NCBI RefSeq assembly: GCF_002222635.1
Contig: NZ_CP022415.1
Location: 496,001-560,000 of the forward strand
DNA from: Pseudosulfitobacter pseudonitzschiae
GTDB lineage: Bacteria > Pseudomonadota > Alphaproteobacteria > Rhodobacterales > Rhodobacteraceae
Length of the DNA stretch: 64,000 nt
Direction of reading: 5' to 3'
Numbering within the stretch: the first letter of the stretch is position 1; each line of letters opens with the position of its first letter. This document shows, one piece after another, positions 1 through 8,737 of this stretch. A program made the position numbers and the translations under genes. The notes under the pieces are model-generated. The model did not search any database, had not been told where the DNA came from, and worked only from the letters and a program-made list of their open reading frames with translations.

Positions 1-937
1 CCGCGCCTTGGCCCGCGCGATTACGCTGGTGGAAAGCGGGCGGGCCGACCATCGCGCACAGGCGGCGGAGTTGCTGGGCGCATTGCCGCGTGAACGGCAG
101 GCGCTGCGTATCGGGCTGTCGGGCACGCCGGGGGTGGGCAAAAGCACGTTTATCGAAAGTTTTGGCATGATGCTGACGGGGCAGGGGCTGCGCGTGGCTG
201 TTCTGGCTGTTGATCCGTCCTCGGCGCGGTCGGGCGGGTCTATTTTGGGCGACAAGACGCGGATGGACCGGTTGGCGCGCGATCCGAAGGCGTTTATCCG
301 GCCCAGCCCCAGCCAGACCCATCTGGGTGGCGTGGCGCGGCGCACGCGCGAGGCGGTGGCGCTGTGCGAAGCGGCTGGGTTCGACGTGGTGCTGATTGAA
401 ACGGTGGGCGTGGGGCAGTCGGAAACCGTAGTGGCGCAGATGGCCGATCTGTTTTTGCTGCTGCTGGCCCCTGCGGGCGGAGACGAGTTGCAGGGCGTCA
501 AACGCGGCATCATGGAAATGGCCGACGTGATTCTGATCAACAAGGCCGATGGCGATCTAAAGGCCACCGCCACGCGCACCTGCGCCGATTATGCCGGCGC
601 CCTGCGGCTGATGCGCAAACGCCCGCAAGATCCGGCGGGCTTTCCTAAGGCAATGATGGTGTCGGCACTGGAAGACGCCGGCCTGAACGCGGCATGGGCG
701 ACCCTGCAAGAACTTGCGGACTGGCGGCGCGAGAACGGGTTTTTTGACAAAACACGGGCGACACAGGCGCAATACTGGTTTGAACAGGACGTTCGTGCGG
801 CATTGCTGGCGCAACTTGACGGGGCGCAGGCGCGTGCCGAAATGGCGCGCCTGGGGGCAGAGGTGGCACAGGGGCAGACCGATCCGGCGCTGGCGGCACA
901 GCAGATGTTGGCCACCTTGGGTCACAAGCAGGGCTGA
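1..937 (+). CDS. meaB: MeaB/ArgK-type G3E GTPase, 5' end outside window
   Basis: GTPase chaperone that loads and protects adenosylcobalamin-dependent methylmalonyl-CoA mutase (family knowledge). The visible part has a P-loop GTPGVGKST, the VLAVDPSS segment, the ETVGVGQSE switch region and the NKAD guanine-specificity motif, then the helical C-terminal dimerisation tail. The first possible start inside the window is a TTG at 8, but the reading frame is open to base 1 and family members normally carry 15-20 more residues before the ALARAITLVES segment. The true start is therefore probably upstream. No mutase gene is visible in the window. Confidence 0.93.
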   Translation, partial: RALARAITLVESGRADHRAQAAELLGALPRERQALRIGLSGTPGVGKSTFIESFGMMLTGQGLRVAVLAVDPSSARSGGSILGDKTRMDRLARDPKAFIRPSPSQTHLGGVARRTREAVALCEAAGFDVVLIETVGVGQSETVVAQMADLFLLLLAPAGGDELQGVKRGIMEMADVILINKADGDLKATATRTCADYAGALRLMRKRPQDPAGFPKAMMVSALEDAGLNAAWATLQELADWRRENGFFDKTRATQAQYWFEQDVRAALLAQLDGAQARAEMARLGAEVAQGQTDPALAAQQMLATLGHKQG

Positions 938-1093
938 TCGCGCAATAAGGCGTGGAAAGCTGCGCAATCATGCTTGACCCCTCGTGCGATTCCCCCTATT
1001 GCCAGCGGACGAAATTAGGGGCGCAGCTGCGAGCGGCGCTTGTTGTCGTTTCGGGGACCGCCCTGACAGCGACCAGAACAAAAGGATAATCCC

Positions 1094-1387
1094 ATGTCGC
1101 GTCGTTGCGAACTGACCGGAAAAGGCCCCATGTCTGGCAACAATGTCAGCCACGCCAACAACAAAACACGTCGTCGGTTTCTGCCGAACCTGAACGATGT
1201 ATCGCTGCAGTCCGAAGTGTTGGGCCGCGCGATCAAGTTCCGCATCTCGGCTGCGGCACTGCGCACTGTCGACCACCGTGGTGGTCTGGACGCGTTCTTT
1301 GCCAAGTCGAAAGATGACGAACTGTCGGCCAATGCGCTGAAAGTGAAAAAAGAAATTGTAAAAGCTCTGGCCGCCAACGCCGCCTGA
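1094..1387 (+). CDS. rpmB: 50S ribosomal protein L28
   Basis: Structural protein of the large ribosomal subunit, 97 residues, the usual length for alphaproteobacterial L28. It starts with the conserved [10 protein letters not shown] segment, followed by the [11 protein letters not shown] rRNA-binding stretch and the basic, Ala-rich C-terminus typical of the group. AAAGGA lies about seven bases before the ATG. It is transcribed alone, with a hairpin terminator 26 bases after the stop. Confidence 0.97.
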   Translation: MSRRCELTGKGPMSGNNVSHANNKTRRRFLPNLNDVSLQSEVLGRAIKFRISAAALRTVDHRGGLDAFFAKSKDDELSANALKVKKEIVKALAANAA

Positions 1388-1412
1388 AGTTCCGCGACCT
1401 AGAAGAACTCGG

Positions 1413-1436
1413 CCCCGTCTGCATGCGCAGGCGGGG
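1413..1436 (+). terminator. Hairpin terminator after rpmB
   Basis: A ten-pair stem (ccccgtctgc / gcaggcgggg, one G-U pair) with a four-base loop, followed by tcgcttcgttt. Position just after rpmB and the T-rich tail fit a factor-independent terminator. Confidence 0.7.
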
Positions 1437-1517
1437 TCGCTTCGTTTGGGAAATAGGGCTTTTGGACGCAGGCTGTGACGCTTGTGCGTTGTCGGGGCTG
1501 CGGCTAATGCTGCTGGC

Positions 1518-1865
1518 ATGACTGTGTTGCGCCAAATCACCCTTTGCCTTGCGATGCTGACACTTGTTGTCACCGCGCAGGCCTTTGCGCAGGCGCGTGG
1601 CTCGGCGGATGCGGTGGGGCAGATGGTGCTGTGTATCGGCACGGGGTCTGTCACCGTCAATGTTGACGCGAATGGGCAGCCAGTGGACGCGCCGCACATC
1701 TGTCCCGATGCCGCGCTGACGCTGCTGGGGCATGATGTCGTGATCTGGACGCCTGTGCGGGCCGGTGTCATCCGTCGTGCCGAATACAGTGTGCGTCATG
1801 TGTCTGCAACGCGTGCGGATGTCTCTGCGGGCTATCTGTCACGCGCGCCGCCTGTTTTGCTCTGA
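1518..1865 (+). CDS. Small exported protein, DUF2946-like
   Basis: Predicted 115-residue secreted or periplasmic protein. The chosen ATG at 1518 gives a clean signal peptide (basic MTVLRQ, hydrophobic core, AQAFAQA cleavage region); an upstream ATG at 1482 would bury it. The mature part has two Cys in a C-IG...HIC-PD arrangement and a DANGQPVDAPH loop reminiscent of DUF2946 proteins, which often sit beside copper chaperones. It lies 45 bases upstream of the PCu(A)C gene in the same direction, so a shared role in metal handling is plausible but inferred. Family assignment is tentative. Confidence 0.6.
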   Translation: MTVLRQITLCLAMLTLVVTAQAFAQARGSADAVGQMVLCIGTGSVTVNVDANGQPVDAPHICPDAALTLLGHDVVIWTPVRAGVIRRAEYSVRHVSATRADVSAGYLSRAPPVLL

Positions 1866-1909
1866 AATCCCACTTATCTTTCCAAGAGCAAAACAAAGGA
1901 CATATCCAC

Positions 1910-2422
1910 ATGTCACTGATGAAGTACATATCTGCAGCAGCGGTTACCGCCCTTTTGTCCACAGCCGCCTTTGCTGACGGCATAATGGTCCAAGACCCCT
2001 ATGTGCGCACTTCGCGCCCTAATGCGCCGACGGCGGCGGCGTTCATGGTTTTGAAGAACCAGACCGACACCGACGACCGTTTGATCGACGCGCGCAGCGA
2101 CATTGCCAAAAAGGTCGAATTGCATACCCATGTTGACCAGGGTGGCGGTGTCATGGCGATGACCCGGATCGAAGGCGGCATTGCCATTGCCGCAGGTCAG
2201 ACGCACGCGCTGATGCGCGGTGGCGATCACGTCATGATGATGGGGGTGAACCGCGCATTGGTTCAGGACGATAAAGTCACCGTTACGTTGGTCTTTGAAA
2301 AGGCGGGCGAGGTGGTCGTGAATATTCCGGTCGATAACGAGCGCAAGGCGACGCATGGCGCTGGGGGTCTCGGCACGATGGACCATTCGCAAATGGACCA
2401 CGGTGCGGGCAAGTCAGACTAG
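1910..2422 (+). CDS. Periplasmic copper chaperone PCu(A)C
   Basis: Exported Cu(I) carrier that feeds copper to the CuA/CuB sites of cytochrome oxidase (family knowledge). It is 170 residues with a signal peptide cut after STAAFA. The copper ligands are visible as ELHTH followed by VMAM and then GGDHVMMMG, the H-Mx10-M-x21-HxM pattern of the family. The His/Met-rich tail MDHSQMDHG is a second likely copper-binding site. Its stop codon shares the palindrome CTAG (2419-2422) with the stop of the convergent Sir2 gene. Confidence 0.93.
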   Translation: MSLMKYISAAAVTALLSTAAFADGIMVQDPYVRTSRPNAPTAAAFMVLKNQTDTDDRLIDARSDIAKKVELHTHVDQGGGVMAMTRIEGGIAIAAGQTHALMRGGDHVMMMGVNRALVQDDKVTVTLVFEKAGEVVVNIPVDNERKATHGAGGLGTMDHSQMDHGAGKSD

Positions 2423-3111
2423 ACGTTAAGCAGGCCTTCGACCCATTTCGGCACCGTCTGGCTGGCGGGGCCGAAATGGGTTTCGTCGAATTGTGACACC
2501 ACCAGAGAGGGTTCGAGGTTCAGTTCGACCGTCATGGCGCCGTAAGCGGCTGCGGCCTGTACAAAACCTGCTGCGGGATAGACGTTGCCGCTGGTGCCGA
2601 TGGCTGCGAAAATGTCCGCTTCGTTCAACCGCATTTCGATTTCTTCCATGTAATACGGGATCTCACCGAACCAGACGATGTCTGGCCGCGCGGTGGGGCC
2701 GTCGCAGGCGGGGCACAGATCGCCCGCAGCCATCGCAAGCGGCGCCGTCCAACGGTGGTCGCAGGCCGCGCAGAGCGCCGAATCAAGTGCGCCGTGCATG
2801 TGCAAGACGTTGGTCGCCCCAGCCTTTTCGTGCAAATTGTCGACGTTCTGGGTTACCACCAACACATTGTCGGGCATCGCGGCCTCAAGCCGCGCAAGGG
2901 CCACGTGGGCGGCATTGGGGCTGGCATCCGCCGCTTGCGCCCGACGTGCGTTGTAGAAATCCACGACCAGTTGCGGGTTGCGGGCAAAGCCTTCGGGGGT
3001 GGCCACGTCCTCAATCCGGTGCTCTGCCCACAGCCCGTCTTTGTCGCGGAAGGTTCCCAACCCACTTTCGGCGGAAATGCCGGCACCGGTCAGGATCACG
3101 ATTTTGGGCAT
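2419..3111 (-). CDS. cobB: NAD-dependent Sir2 (class III) protein deacylase
   Basis: Removes acyl groups from lysine using NAD+. It is 230 residues. Motifs in order: GAGISAESG and TFRDKDGLW (NAD binding), FYNARR (the Tyr and Arg pair that in CobB/SIRT5 recognises succinyl-lysine), [12 protein letters not shown], the catalytic HMHG, two Cys pairs (CAAC and CPAC) for zinc, and [12 protein letters not shown]. The ATG at 3111 is preferred over 3171 because it starts directly at [11 protein letters not shown] and follows AAAGGTG. It ends on the palindrome shared with the copper chaperone gene. Desuccinylase preference is inferred from the Y-x-x-R pair. Confidence 0.93.
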   Translation of the reverse strand: MPKIVILTGAGISAESGLGTFRDKDGLWAEHRIEDVATPEGFARNPQLVVDFYNARRAQAADASPNAAHVALARLEAAMPDNVLVVTQNVDNLHEKAGATNVLHMHGALDSALCAACDHRWTAPLAMAAGDLCPACDGPTARPDIVWFGEIPYYMEEIEMRLNEADIFAAIGTSGNVYPAAGFVQAAAAYGAMTVELNLEPSLVVSQFDETHFGPASQTVPKWVEGLLNV

Positions 3112-3167
3112 GGCGGGCACCTTTCGTCTGGGTTTTGGTGCAGTCTGGAACGGCAGGTCTGCACCGG

Positions 3168-4133
3168 TCAACCGTCCAACACCCGCAAATCACCCACCAG
3201 CCAAGGCAGTTGCGCCAGCGCGGGCGTGATCATATGCGCGTCGATCAGCCGCCGCATGGTCTGGGCCACGCTGGCGGGCACTTCGCCTGCCCAATCCGCC
3301 CCTGCATAGAGCGATATGGTCCGCGCGAAAGGTTTGAACGGCAGGGTGAAGGCATCGACCTCGTCGTGAAACCGGACCGCGCGCATGTACCCCAGCGGCG
3401 TCGTTACTGCCCAGCCGATGCGCCGTGCCACCATCGCCATCAGCGCCAGATGGCTGCCGATCTCGAACCGGTCGGGCAGGTCCAGCTTTTGCCGTGCCAA
3501 ATGCGCCTCGATTAAACGTCCGATCAGCTGGTTTTTCTCGTAGCGCAGAAACGGCAGATTGCCGAGCTGTGCCATCACATCGCCACCCGTCTGCACCATG
3601 CCCTTTGGGGCGACCACGATGAACGGATCGCGGGCCAGCGGATATTCCAGCACCCCGTCCATCACCGTGCCAGCGCTGGCGGAAATCGCCAGATGCAGTT
3701 TTTTGTCTGCGATGTCCTCAAGAATCTTGTGGCTGGGGGCGGTGATCAGTTTGAATTTGCAGTGGGTCAGGCTGTCGGCCAATATTGTCACCAGACGCGG
3801 TGTCAGATCGTTGTCGAAATCGTCAATCAGCCCGATGCTGAGCGCGCTGAGATGCGCCAGATCCATCACCGCCAATTCGCTTTGCCCCAACCGAAGCTGT
3901 GACAATGCCGCCTCGGCCCGCCCCAGAAAGCTGTGGCCTGCAGGGGTCAGGCGCATGGGCCGTTTACCGTGGTCGATCAGGTCGGTGGCCAAAGCCGTTT
4001 CCAGATTGCGCAACTGCTGGCTGACCGCAGGCTGGCTGAGGCCGGTGACAGCCGCAGCCTGTGCGACCGATCCGGTCGAGGCGAGGGCCTCGAACACTTC
4101 AAGGCCTCGCAGGGTAACACCTTTGCTGATCAC
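3168..4133 (-). CDS. LysR-family transcriptional regulator
   Basis: A 321-residue activator/repressor with the typical layout: N-terminal winged helix-turn-helix ([20 protein letters not shown], then [15 protein letters not shown]) and a two-lobed periplasmic-binding-protein-like effector domain. The GTG start at 4133 has GGAGG eight bases upstream. It is divergent from the nitrilase-family gene at 4318 across a 184-base spacer holding an AT-rich inverted repeat. By the usual LysR arrangement it probably controls that gene and itself; the effector cannot be read from sequence. Confidence 0.9.
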   Translation of the reverse strand: MISKGVTLRGLEVFEALASTGSVAQAAAVTGLSQPAVSQQLRNLETALATDLIDHGKRPMRLTPAGHSFLGRAEAALSQLRLGQSELAVMDLAHLSALSIGLIDDFDNDLTPRLVTILADSLTHCKFKLITAPSHKILEDIADKKLHLAISASAGTVMDGVLEYPLARDPFIVVAPKGMVQTGGDVMAQLGNLPFLRYEKNQLIGRLIEAHLARQKLDLPDRFEIGSHLALMAMVARRIGWAVTTPLGYMRAVRFHDEVDAFTLPFKPFARTISLYAGADWAGEVPASVAQTMRRLIDAHMITPALAQLPWLVGDLRVLDG

Positions 4134-4200
4134 TGACGCAGCCTCCAGTTTCGGGATTTGTGAAACTTTGCGGGCAACAGGTCAAGCATTCATAGAACAT

Positions 4201-4233
4201 TTACATATCCTATCTTTTGTTTTTTCAATGTAA
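4201..4233. promoter_or_regulatory. Candidate LysR operator between regulator and nitrilase gene
   Basis: TTACAT at 4201-4206 and its reverse complement ATGTAA at 4228-4233 form an inverted repeat in an AT-rich stretch of the divergent spacer. LysR proteins bind such dyads, but the long spacer between the arms makes this only a candidate. Confidence 0.3.
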
Positions 4234-4317
4234 GGCCTGTTTTTACATCACCTTGCAGCCCGCTGGAAATAGCGCCAAACTCGGGCGCGACCTGCCATAA
4301 CAGCCCACGGAGCCCCT

Positions 4318-5202
4318 ATGAAAATCGCAACTGCATCCTACCCGTTGGACGTGTTCCAGACATGGGCCGACTATGAGGCGAAGCTGACCCGCTGGGTGTC
4401 AGAGGCCGCAGGACAGGGGGCCGATCTACTGGTTTTTCCTGAATACGGAGCGATGGAATTGGCCACACTGGCGGGTATGGAGGTTGCAGCCGATCTTGAG
4501 GCGTCGCTGCACGCTGTGTCCGACCGTCTGCCGCAGGCTGATGCTTTGCACGTCACACTGGCCGCGCAATACGGCGTTCATATTCTGGCAGCCTCGGCGC
4601 CGTGTGTGCCTGCCGCCGGACAGCGCCCCTTCAACCGTGCGCGTCTGTTTGCGCCAACGGGGCAGGTGGGCATTCAGGACAAACAGATCATGACCCGCTT
4701 CGAAGAAGAAATATGGGACGTGGTTCCCGGTGACCCGCTGCAACTGTTCGACACCGCCTTGGGCAAGATGGGAATTCTGATCTGCTACGACAGTGAATTT
4801 CCCCTGCTGGGGCGGGCGTTGTCGGATGCCGATCTGATTCTGATCCCCTCGGTGACCGAGGCGCTGTCGGGCTATTGGCGGGTGCGTATCGGGGCAATGG
4901 CCCGCGCACTGGAAACGCAATGTGTTACGGTTATGTCTTCGGTGGTTGGCGCTGCGGAATGGTCGCCTGCGGTGGACATCAGTGTGGGTGCAGGCGGCAT
5001 TTATGGCCCGCCGGACAAGGGCTTTCCCGACACTGGCGTGCTGGCCGTGGGTGAGTTGAACCAGCCCGGATGGACCTATGCCGAGGTCAACTTGCAGACC
5101 ATCGCTCATGCCCGTGTCGATGGTGTTGTGCTGAACCGGCGTAACTGGACACAACAAAAAGGCCGCAGCGACACGGCCATCGTGACCAATTTGCGCGAAT
5201 AG
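4318..5202 (+). CDS. Carbon-nitrogen hydrolase (nitrilase superfamily)
   Basis: A cytosolic amidase or nitrilase of 294 residues. The Glu-Lys-Cys triad is visible: Glu in LLVFPEYGA, Lys in GIQDKQIMTRFE, Cys in ILICYDSEFP. The family's common N-terminus is recognisable (MKIATASYPLD). Substrate is unknown; omega-amidases, N-carbamoyl hydrolases and aliphatic amidases share this fold. It is divergent from the LysR gene and stands alone before infA. It lacks the long C-terminal part of true nitrilases. Confidence 0.88.
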   Translation: MKIATASYPLDVFQTWADYEAKLTRWVSEAAGQGADLLVFPEYGAMELATLAGMEVAADLEASLHAVSDRLPQADALHVTLAAQYGVHILAASAPCVPAAGQRPFNRARLFAPTGQVGIQDKQIMTRFEEEIWDVVPGDPLQLFDTALGKMGILICYDSEFPLLGRALSDADLILIPSVTEALSGYWRVRIGAMARALETQCVTVMSSVVGAAEWSPAVDISVGAGGIYGPPDKGFPDTGVLAVGELNQPGWTYAEVNLQTIAHARVDGVVLNRRNWTQQKGRSDTAIVTNLRE

Positions 5203-5281
5203 CCCTTGAAAACAGGGTGCGATCGGCGCATTTACCCACTTGTCCGCAAATTTCAGCGGACGGACTGCATATGGAGAGACC

Positions 5282-5500
5282 ATGGCCAAGGAAGATACGC
5301 TCGAATTTCCCGGTGTTGTGAAGGAACTCCTGCCCAATGCGACGTTCCGGGTCGAGCTAGAAAACGGCCATGAGATCATCGCACATACGGCAGGCAAGAT
5401 GCGCAAAAACCGCATCCGTGTTCTGGCTGGCGACAAAGTACAGGTCGAAATGACCCCCTACGATCTGACCAAGGGTCGGATCAACTATCGCTTCAAGTAA
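5282..5500 (+). CDS. infA: Translation initiation factor IF-1
   Basis: Essential 72-residue OB-fold factor that occupies the ribosomal A site during initiation. The sequence runs from MAKEDTLEF to NYRFK, the standard bacterial IF-1, and includes [18 protein letters not shown]. The ATG at 5282 follows GGAGAG; an in-frame ATG at 5240 is rejected because IF-1 has no such extension. It heads a tight cluster with maf, an RNase E/G gene and yacG, a common alphaproteobacterial order. Confidence 0.98.
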   Translation: MAKEDTLEFPGVVKELLPNATFRVELENGHEIIAHTAGKMRKNRIRVLAGDKVQVEMTPYDLTKGRINYRFK

Positions 5501-5507
5501 GGCCAAA

Positions 5508-6083
5508 GTGGCCTTTGTACTGGGATCAGGCAGTCCGAGACGCAAAGAGCTTCTCGGACAAATTGGCGTTGTGCCTGACCACATCCGCGCCCCCGACATC
5601 GACGAGACACCTGTGGCGGGCGAGCTGCCGCGCCCCTACTGTCAGCGGATGGCCCGTGAAAAGGTCGCCGCGGTGCAGGCGGATGCGGATGATGTCGTGC
5701 TGTGCGCCGACACCACCGTGGCGCTGGGCCGTCGGATTCTGGGCAAACCTGCGGACGCCGCCGAGGCGGCTGCGTTCCTGTGGGCCATGTCCGGTCGCCG
5801 TCATCGCGTGATCACAGCTGTCGCTGTGCGCCGGGGTGAGCGGCTGTGGGAGCGCGACGTGGTGAGCATTGTGCGCATGAAGGTGCTTTCGAACGACGAA
5901 GTGAACGGATACCTTGCCACCGGCGATTGGCAGGGCAAGGCAGGCGGCTACGGTATTCAGGGGCCAGCTGGCGCGTTGATCCCGTGGATTTCCGGCTCGT
6001 TCACCGGCATTGTCGGCCTGCCGCTGGCCGAAACCGCAGGGCTGCTGACCGCAGCCGGCGTCACGCTCTGGGGGAACACATGA
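5508..6083 (+). CDS. maf: Maf-type nucleotide pyrophosphatase
   Basis: House-cleaning pyrophosphatase that hydrolyses non-canonical or modified nucleoside triphosphates. It is 191 residues with the diagnostic [11 protein letters not shown] at the N-terminus and [15 protein letters not shown] in the centre. The GTG start at 5508 lies seven bases after the infA stop. Its TGA overlaps the ATG of the next gene as ATGA, indicating translational coupling. Confidence 0.94.
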   Translation: MAFVLGSGSPRRKELLGQIGVVPDHIRAPDIDETPVAGELPRPYCQRMAREKVAAVQADADDVVLCADTTVALGRRILGKPADAAEAAAFLWAMSGRRHRVITAVAVRRGERLWERDVVSIVRMKVLSNDEVNGYLATGDWQGKAGGYGIQGPAGALIPWISGSFTGIVGLPLAETAGLLTAAGVTLWGNT

Positions 6084-7123
6084 AGGGCAACACGATCATT
6101 CTGGATCACCTGGACGGGGCCGAAGCTGCCGCGTTGATGGTCGATGGCAAACTGCACGACCTGATCATCGACAGCGACGCCCCGCGCCCCGGTACGGTCT
6201 ATCGTGCGATTGCCGATAAGCCGGTCAAAGGGCAGGGCGGCATGTTCCTGAAGACCCCCGATGGCAGCGCATTCTTGCGCCAGATCAAGGGGCTGGCACC
6301 CGGTCAGGAAATTCTGGTGCAGGTTTCTGGCTATGCCGAACCGGGCAAAGCGATACCTGTGACGCAAAAGCTGCTGTTCAAAAGCCGCTATGCGATCGTC
6401 ACCCCCGATGCGCCGGGTCTGAACGTGTCGCGGTCGATCCGCGACGACGACCTGCGCGATACGCTTCTGGAGATTGCCCACGAGGCGATGGCCCAAGCGA
6501 CAATAGATGGCCGCAACATGGGTCTGATCTTGCGGTCAAGCTGTGCGGATGCGGATGCGGATGCGGATGACATTGCGGATGACATCCTTGCAATGGCGAC
6601 ACTGGCCGAAACCGTTCTGGGCGACGAGGGCCACGGCCCCGAAGTGCTGACCGAAGGTGACGGCCCGCATATTCTGGCGTGGCGCGACTGGACCGATCCC
6701 GCCGAGGTGGTGACTGACGAAGGCAGCTTCGAGGCACATAGCGTTCTGGATGCCATTGACAGCGCCCGCAGTGCTCAGGTGGATCTAGGCGGCGGTGCGT
6801 CGATGTTTGTCGAGGAAACCCGCGCGCTGGTCGCTGTGGACGTGAACACCGGCAACGACGCCTCGCTGGCTGGCGGGCTGAAGGCAAACCTTGCTGCGGC
6901 CCGCGCGCTGCCCACGGCGCTGCGCGTGCGCGGTCTGGGCGGGCAGATCGTGATGGATCTGGCCCCGATGCCCAAGAAGGACCGCCGCACCTTTGAAAGT
7001 GCCCTGCGTGCCGCACTGCGCGGCGACACGATCGACACGGCGCTGGTTGGCTGGACGCCGCTGGGCCATATGGAACTGCAACGCAAACGCGCGCGCGCAC
7101 CACTGCCGCCGGAGGCTGCATGA
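6080..7123 (+). CDS. Ribonuclease E/G-family protein (short form)
   Basis: Endoribonuclease-type protein of 347 residues, much shorter than RNase E; it carries the shared E/G core without an RNase E scaffold tail. The catalytic metal-site region appears as [10 protein letters not shown], and [12 protein letters not shown] follows. An S1-like region near [11 protein letters not shown] is degenerate, and the Cys pair of the RNase E zinc link is absent. A run of Ala-Asp repeats (DNA gcggat repeats at 6546-6569) sits mid-protein. The start at 6080 overlaps the maf stop, and the end overlaps yacG. Whether it cleaves RNA is inferred. Confidence 0.85.
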   Translation: MKGNTIILDHLDGAEAAALMVDGKLHDLIIDSDAPRPGTVYRAIADKPVKGQGGMFLKTPDGSAFLRQIKGLAPGQEILVQVSGYAEPGKAIPVTQKLLFKSRYAIVTPDAPGLNVSRSIRDDDLRDTLLEIAHEAMAQATIDGRNMGLILRSSCADADADADDIADDILAMATLAETVLGDEGHGPEVLTEGDGPHILAWRDWTDPAEVVTDEGSFEAHSVLDAIDSARSAQVDLGGGASMFVEETRALVAVDVNTGNDASLAGGLKANLAAARALPTALRVRGLGGQIVMDLAPMPKKDRRTFESALRAALRGDTIDTALVGWTPLGHMELQRKRARAPLPPEAA

Positions 7124-7302
7124 ACTGCCCGATCTGCAAATCCGAAACCGTCCACAAATATCGCCCCTTCTGCTCGCGGCGCTGTGCCGATATTGATCTG
7201 GGCCGCTGGGCGAACGGCGATTACGCGGTGCCGTCAAATGACCCCGAAGACATCGAGAAAGCGCTGGACGCGCTGGAAGAAGAGTCTCGCAAACCGCATT
7301 GA
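7120..7302 (+). CDS. yacG: YacG-type zinc-binding DNA gyrase inhibitor
   Basis: A 60-residue zinc protein; family members bind GyrB and block its DNA binding. Four Cys form the site: CPIC near the N-terminus and the pair in FCSRRCADIDLGRW, followed by the conserved acidic tail. Its ATG overlaps the stop of the preceding RNase gene (ATGA). Length and motif order are canonical. Confidence 0.93.
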   Translation: MNCPICKSETVHKYRPFCSRRCADIDLGRWANGDYAVPSNDPEDIEKALDALEEESRKPH

Positions 7303-7385
7303 CCAGATTGGTCAAAAAGCCTCTGGACACCACGCGCCAACCACCCTAGAACCCGCCTCACCCAGATTGCAATGCAATCACCCGT

Positions 7386-7460
7386 GCCCGGGTAGCTCAG
7401 GGGTAGAGCAGTGGATTGAAAATCCTCGTGTCGGTGGTTCGATTCCGCCCCCGGGCACCA
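7386..7460 (+). tRNA. tRNA-Phe (GAA)
   Basis: The 75-base cloverleaf has acceptor arms GCCCGGG and CCCGGGC, a D-arm (AGCTC...GAGC), anticodon loop TTGAAAA giving GAA, the T-loop GGTTCGATTCC, and an encoded CCA at 7458-7460. It marks the border between the housekeeping block and the remnant-rich DNA to its right. Confidence 0.97.
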
Positions 7461-7743
7461 CTTATTCGGTTAGCATCATGATGAGTGTATAAAGCCACCC
7501 ATTTGTACGGGAAAAGTATACAATTGGCGCGCTTTTTCGGCTTCGGTATCCGGTTATTTCCTTTCTGAATACCTCTGACCCGCCGGCCCCCCCGCAATTG
7601 CTTAGATGGTAAATCGGCCTCGGTTTTGTTGTTCCAATCGAGTGCGCTGCGTTGGGCGTCAAGGCCACGTCTGGTCCTATTGTGAAGACGTACGTTTAAC
7701 AGTGCTACTGCACGAGGCGATCCGACGGCACGGCCGCGGCGCC
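7461..7743. other. Gene-free stretch after tRNA-Phe
   Basis: No ORF here shows recognisable protein features, no hairpin terminator was seen, and no repeat of the tRNA 3' end was noticed. It leads into a broken gene. Confidence 0.5.
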
Positions 7744-8026
7744 CGTCCGGTTTCGATGCGATGGTGCTGGGCTATCGCGATCCCTCGTTGCTGAACTCGT
7801 TCCATGGCTGTCCACCCGTAACGGGCTGTTCGATCCGGTGTTTCCGGTCGACGGTCGCATCGCGGGCCTGTGGAGGTTGGATCAGGGAAAAAACCGCCTG
7901 CCGGTCGTCTTCGTGCCCTTCGCGAAGATCACGACACCCGATCGTACTGCTCTGACTGCGGAGGCCGAGGCGCTGGCGCGGTTCACCGACCATGACAGGG
8001 AGGAGATTTCGTTTCAATGCGTGTAG
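7744..8026 (+). pseudogene. Remnant of winged-helix DNA-binding (HTH_42 / AlkX-YcaQ-like) protein, frameshifted
   Basis: Two pieces of one family motif lie in different frames. One frame reads GFDAMVLGYRDPSLL (7748 onward). The other reads RNGLFDPVFPVDGRIAGLWR and continues to a stop at 8026. Together they resemble the C-terminal part of winged-helix proteins of the AlkX/YcaQ group, where an LGYxDR segment is followed by a VDGRxxGxWRR strand. The N-terminal domains are missing, so both a deletion and a frameshift are needed to explain it. Family assignment is from memory of the motif. Confidence 0.55.
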
Positions 8027-8031
8027 ACAGG

Positions 8032-8634
8032 TTACTCCGCACGCTGGGTTGTGCCCTTTGATTGCAGGCCGGTCAGCATCATGTCGAGGAAGACGGGGAT
8101 ATCGGCGCTGGTGATTGTCGCATAGGGGACGATGAGCCGATAGTAGATCGGGGAATAAAGCAATTCGACCATCATCACCGGGTCAAGCTCCGGGTCCAGA
8201 TCTCCGGCGCGCTGCGCAGCCTTGAGCCGTGCCGTCGCCGCAGCGTAGGTGGGCGCGTAGATTCGGGCGTTCATCGCCGCTGCGACTTCTGCGTTGAACT
8301 GCGCCTCGACCAGCAGACCGATGAAGGGGCAGCCTGTGTCGGCACTGGTCATCAGCTTCGCCACCCGCTGCATCTGGGCGATCAGATCAGCGCGAATTTC
8401 GCCGGTATCCTCGAACATCAGCTCATCCTGAACCCGTTCGACCAGGGCTTCCAGCAGGACGAGAGCCTTGGAGGACCACCAGCGGTAGATGGTCTGCTTG
8501 CCGGCACCGGCGCGTCTGGCGATCCCTTCGATGGTCAGCTTGTCATAGCCGACCTCGCTGGCGAGCGAGAACGCCGCGTCCAGAATGGCCAGACGTACCT
8601 TTTCGTTTTGTCGGGATTTCCTAGGTTCGGTCAC
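8032..8634 (-). CDS. TetR-family transcriptional repressor
   Basis: A 200-residue regulator. The N-terminal helix-turn-helix is clear (AILDAAFSLASEVGYDKLTIEGIARRAGAG, then KQTIYRWWSSKALVLLEAL), followed by an all-helical ligand domain. It is divergent from the FMN-reductase gene, and the roughly 100-base spacer holds a long inverted repeat that overlaps both expected promoters. Autorepression and control of the reductase operon are inferred; the ligand may be a quinone or electrophile, given the target. Confidence 0.92.
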   Translation of the reverse strand: MTEPRKSRQNEKVRLAILDAAFSLASEVGYDKLTIEGIARRAGAGKQTIYRWWSSKALVLLEALVERVQDELMFEDTGEIRADLIAQMQRVAKLMTSADTGCPFIGLLVEAQFNAEVAAAMNARIYAPTYAAATARLKAAQRAGDLDPELDPVMMVELLYSPIYYRLIVPYATITSADIPVFLDMMLTGLQSKGTTQRAE

Positions 8635-8649
8635 AGGGCTCTCTTTAAA

Positions 8650-8724
8650 TTAGACGATGCGTCTCGTTTATATCTTGACGTCTGCGGAGGCAAGCAGTAT
8701 TACGAGACGTAACGTATCGTCTAA
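8650..8724. promoter_or_regulatory. Palindromic operator region for the TetR regulator
   Basis: TTAGACGAT at 8650-8658 is matched by its exact reverse complement ATCGTCTAA at 8716-8724. Just inside lie CGTCTCGT (8660-8667) and ACGAGACG (8702-8709). The nested dyads span the divergent promoter region, as expected for two TetR dimer sites or one looped control element. Confidence 0.6.
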
Positions 8725-8737
8725 TATGGAGTTTGAT

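Noticed and set aside
7386-7460. Attachment-site duplication of the tRNA 3' end
   Set aside because: No second copy of the tRNA end was noticed by eye in the window, so no att pair can be claimed.
8657-8737. Longer start for the FMN reductase at 8657
   Set aside because: The extra residues have no family match and overlap the operator dyads; 8738 has the better ribosome site.
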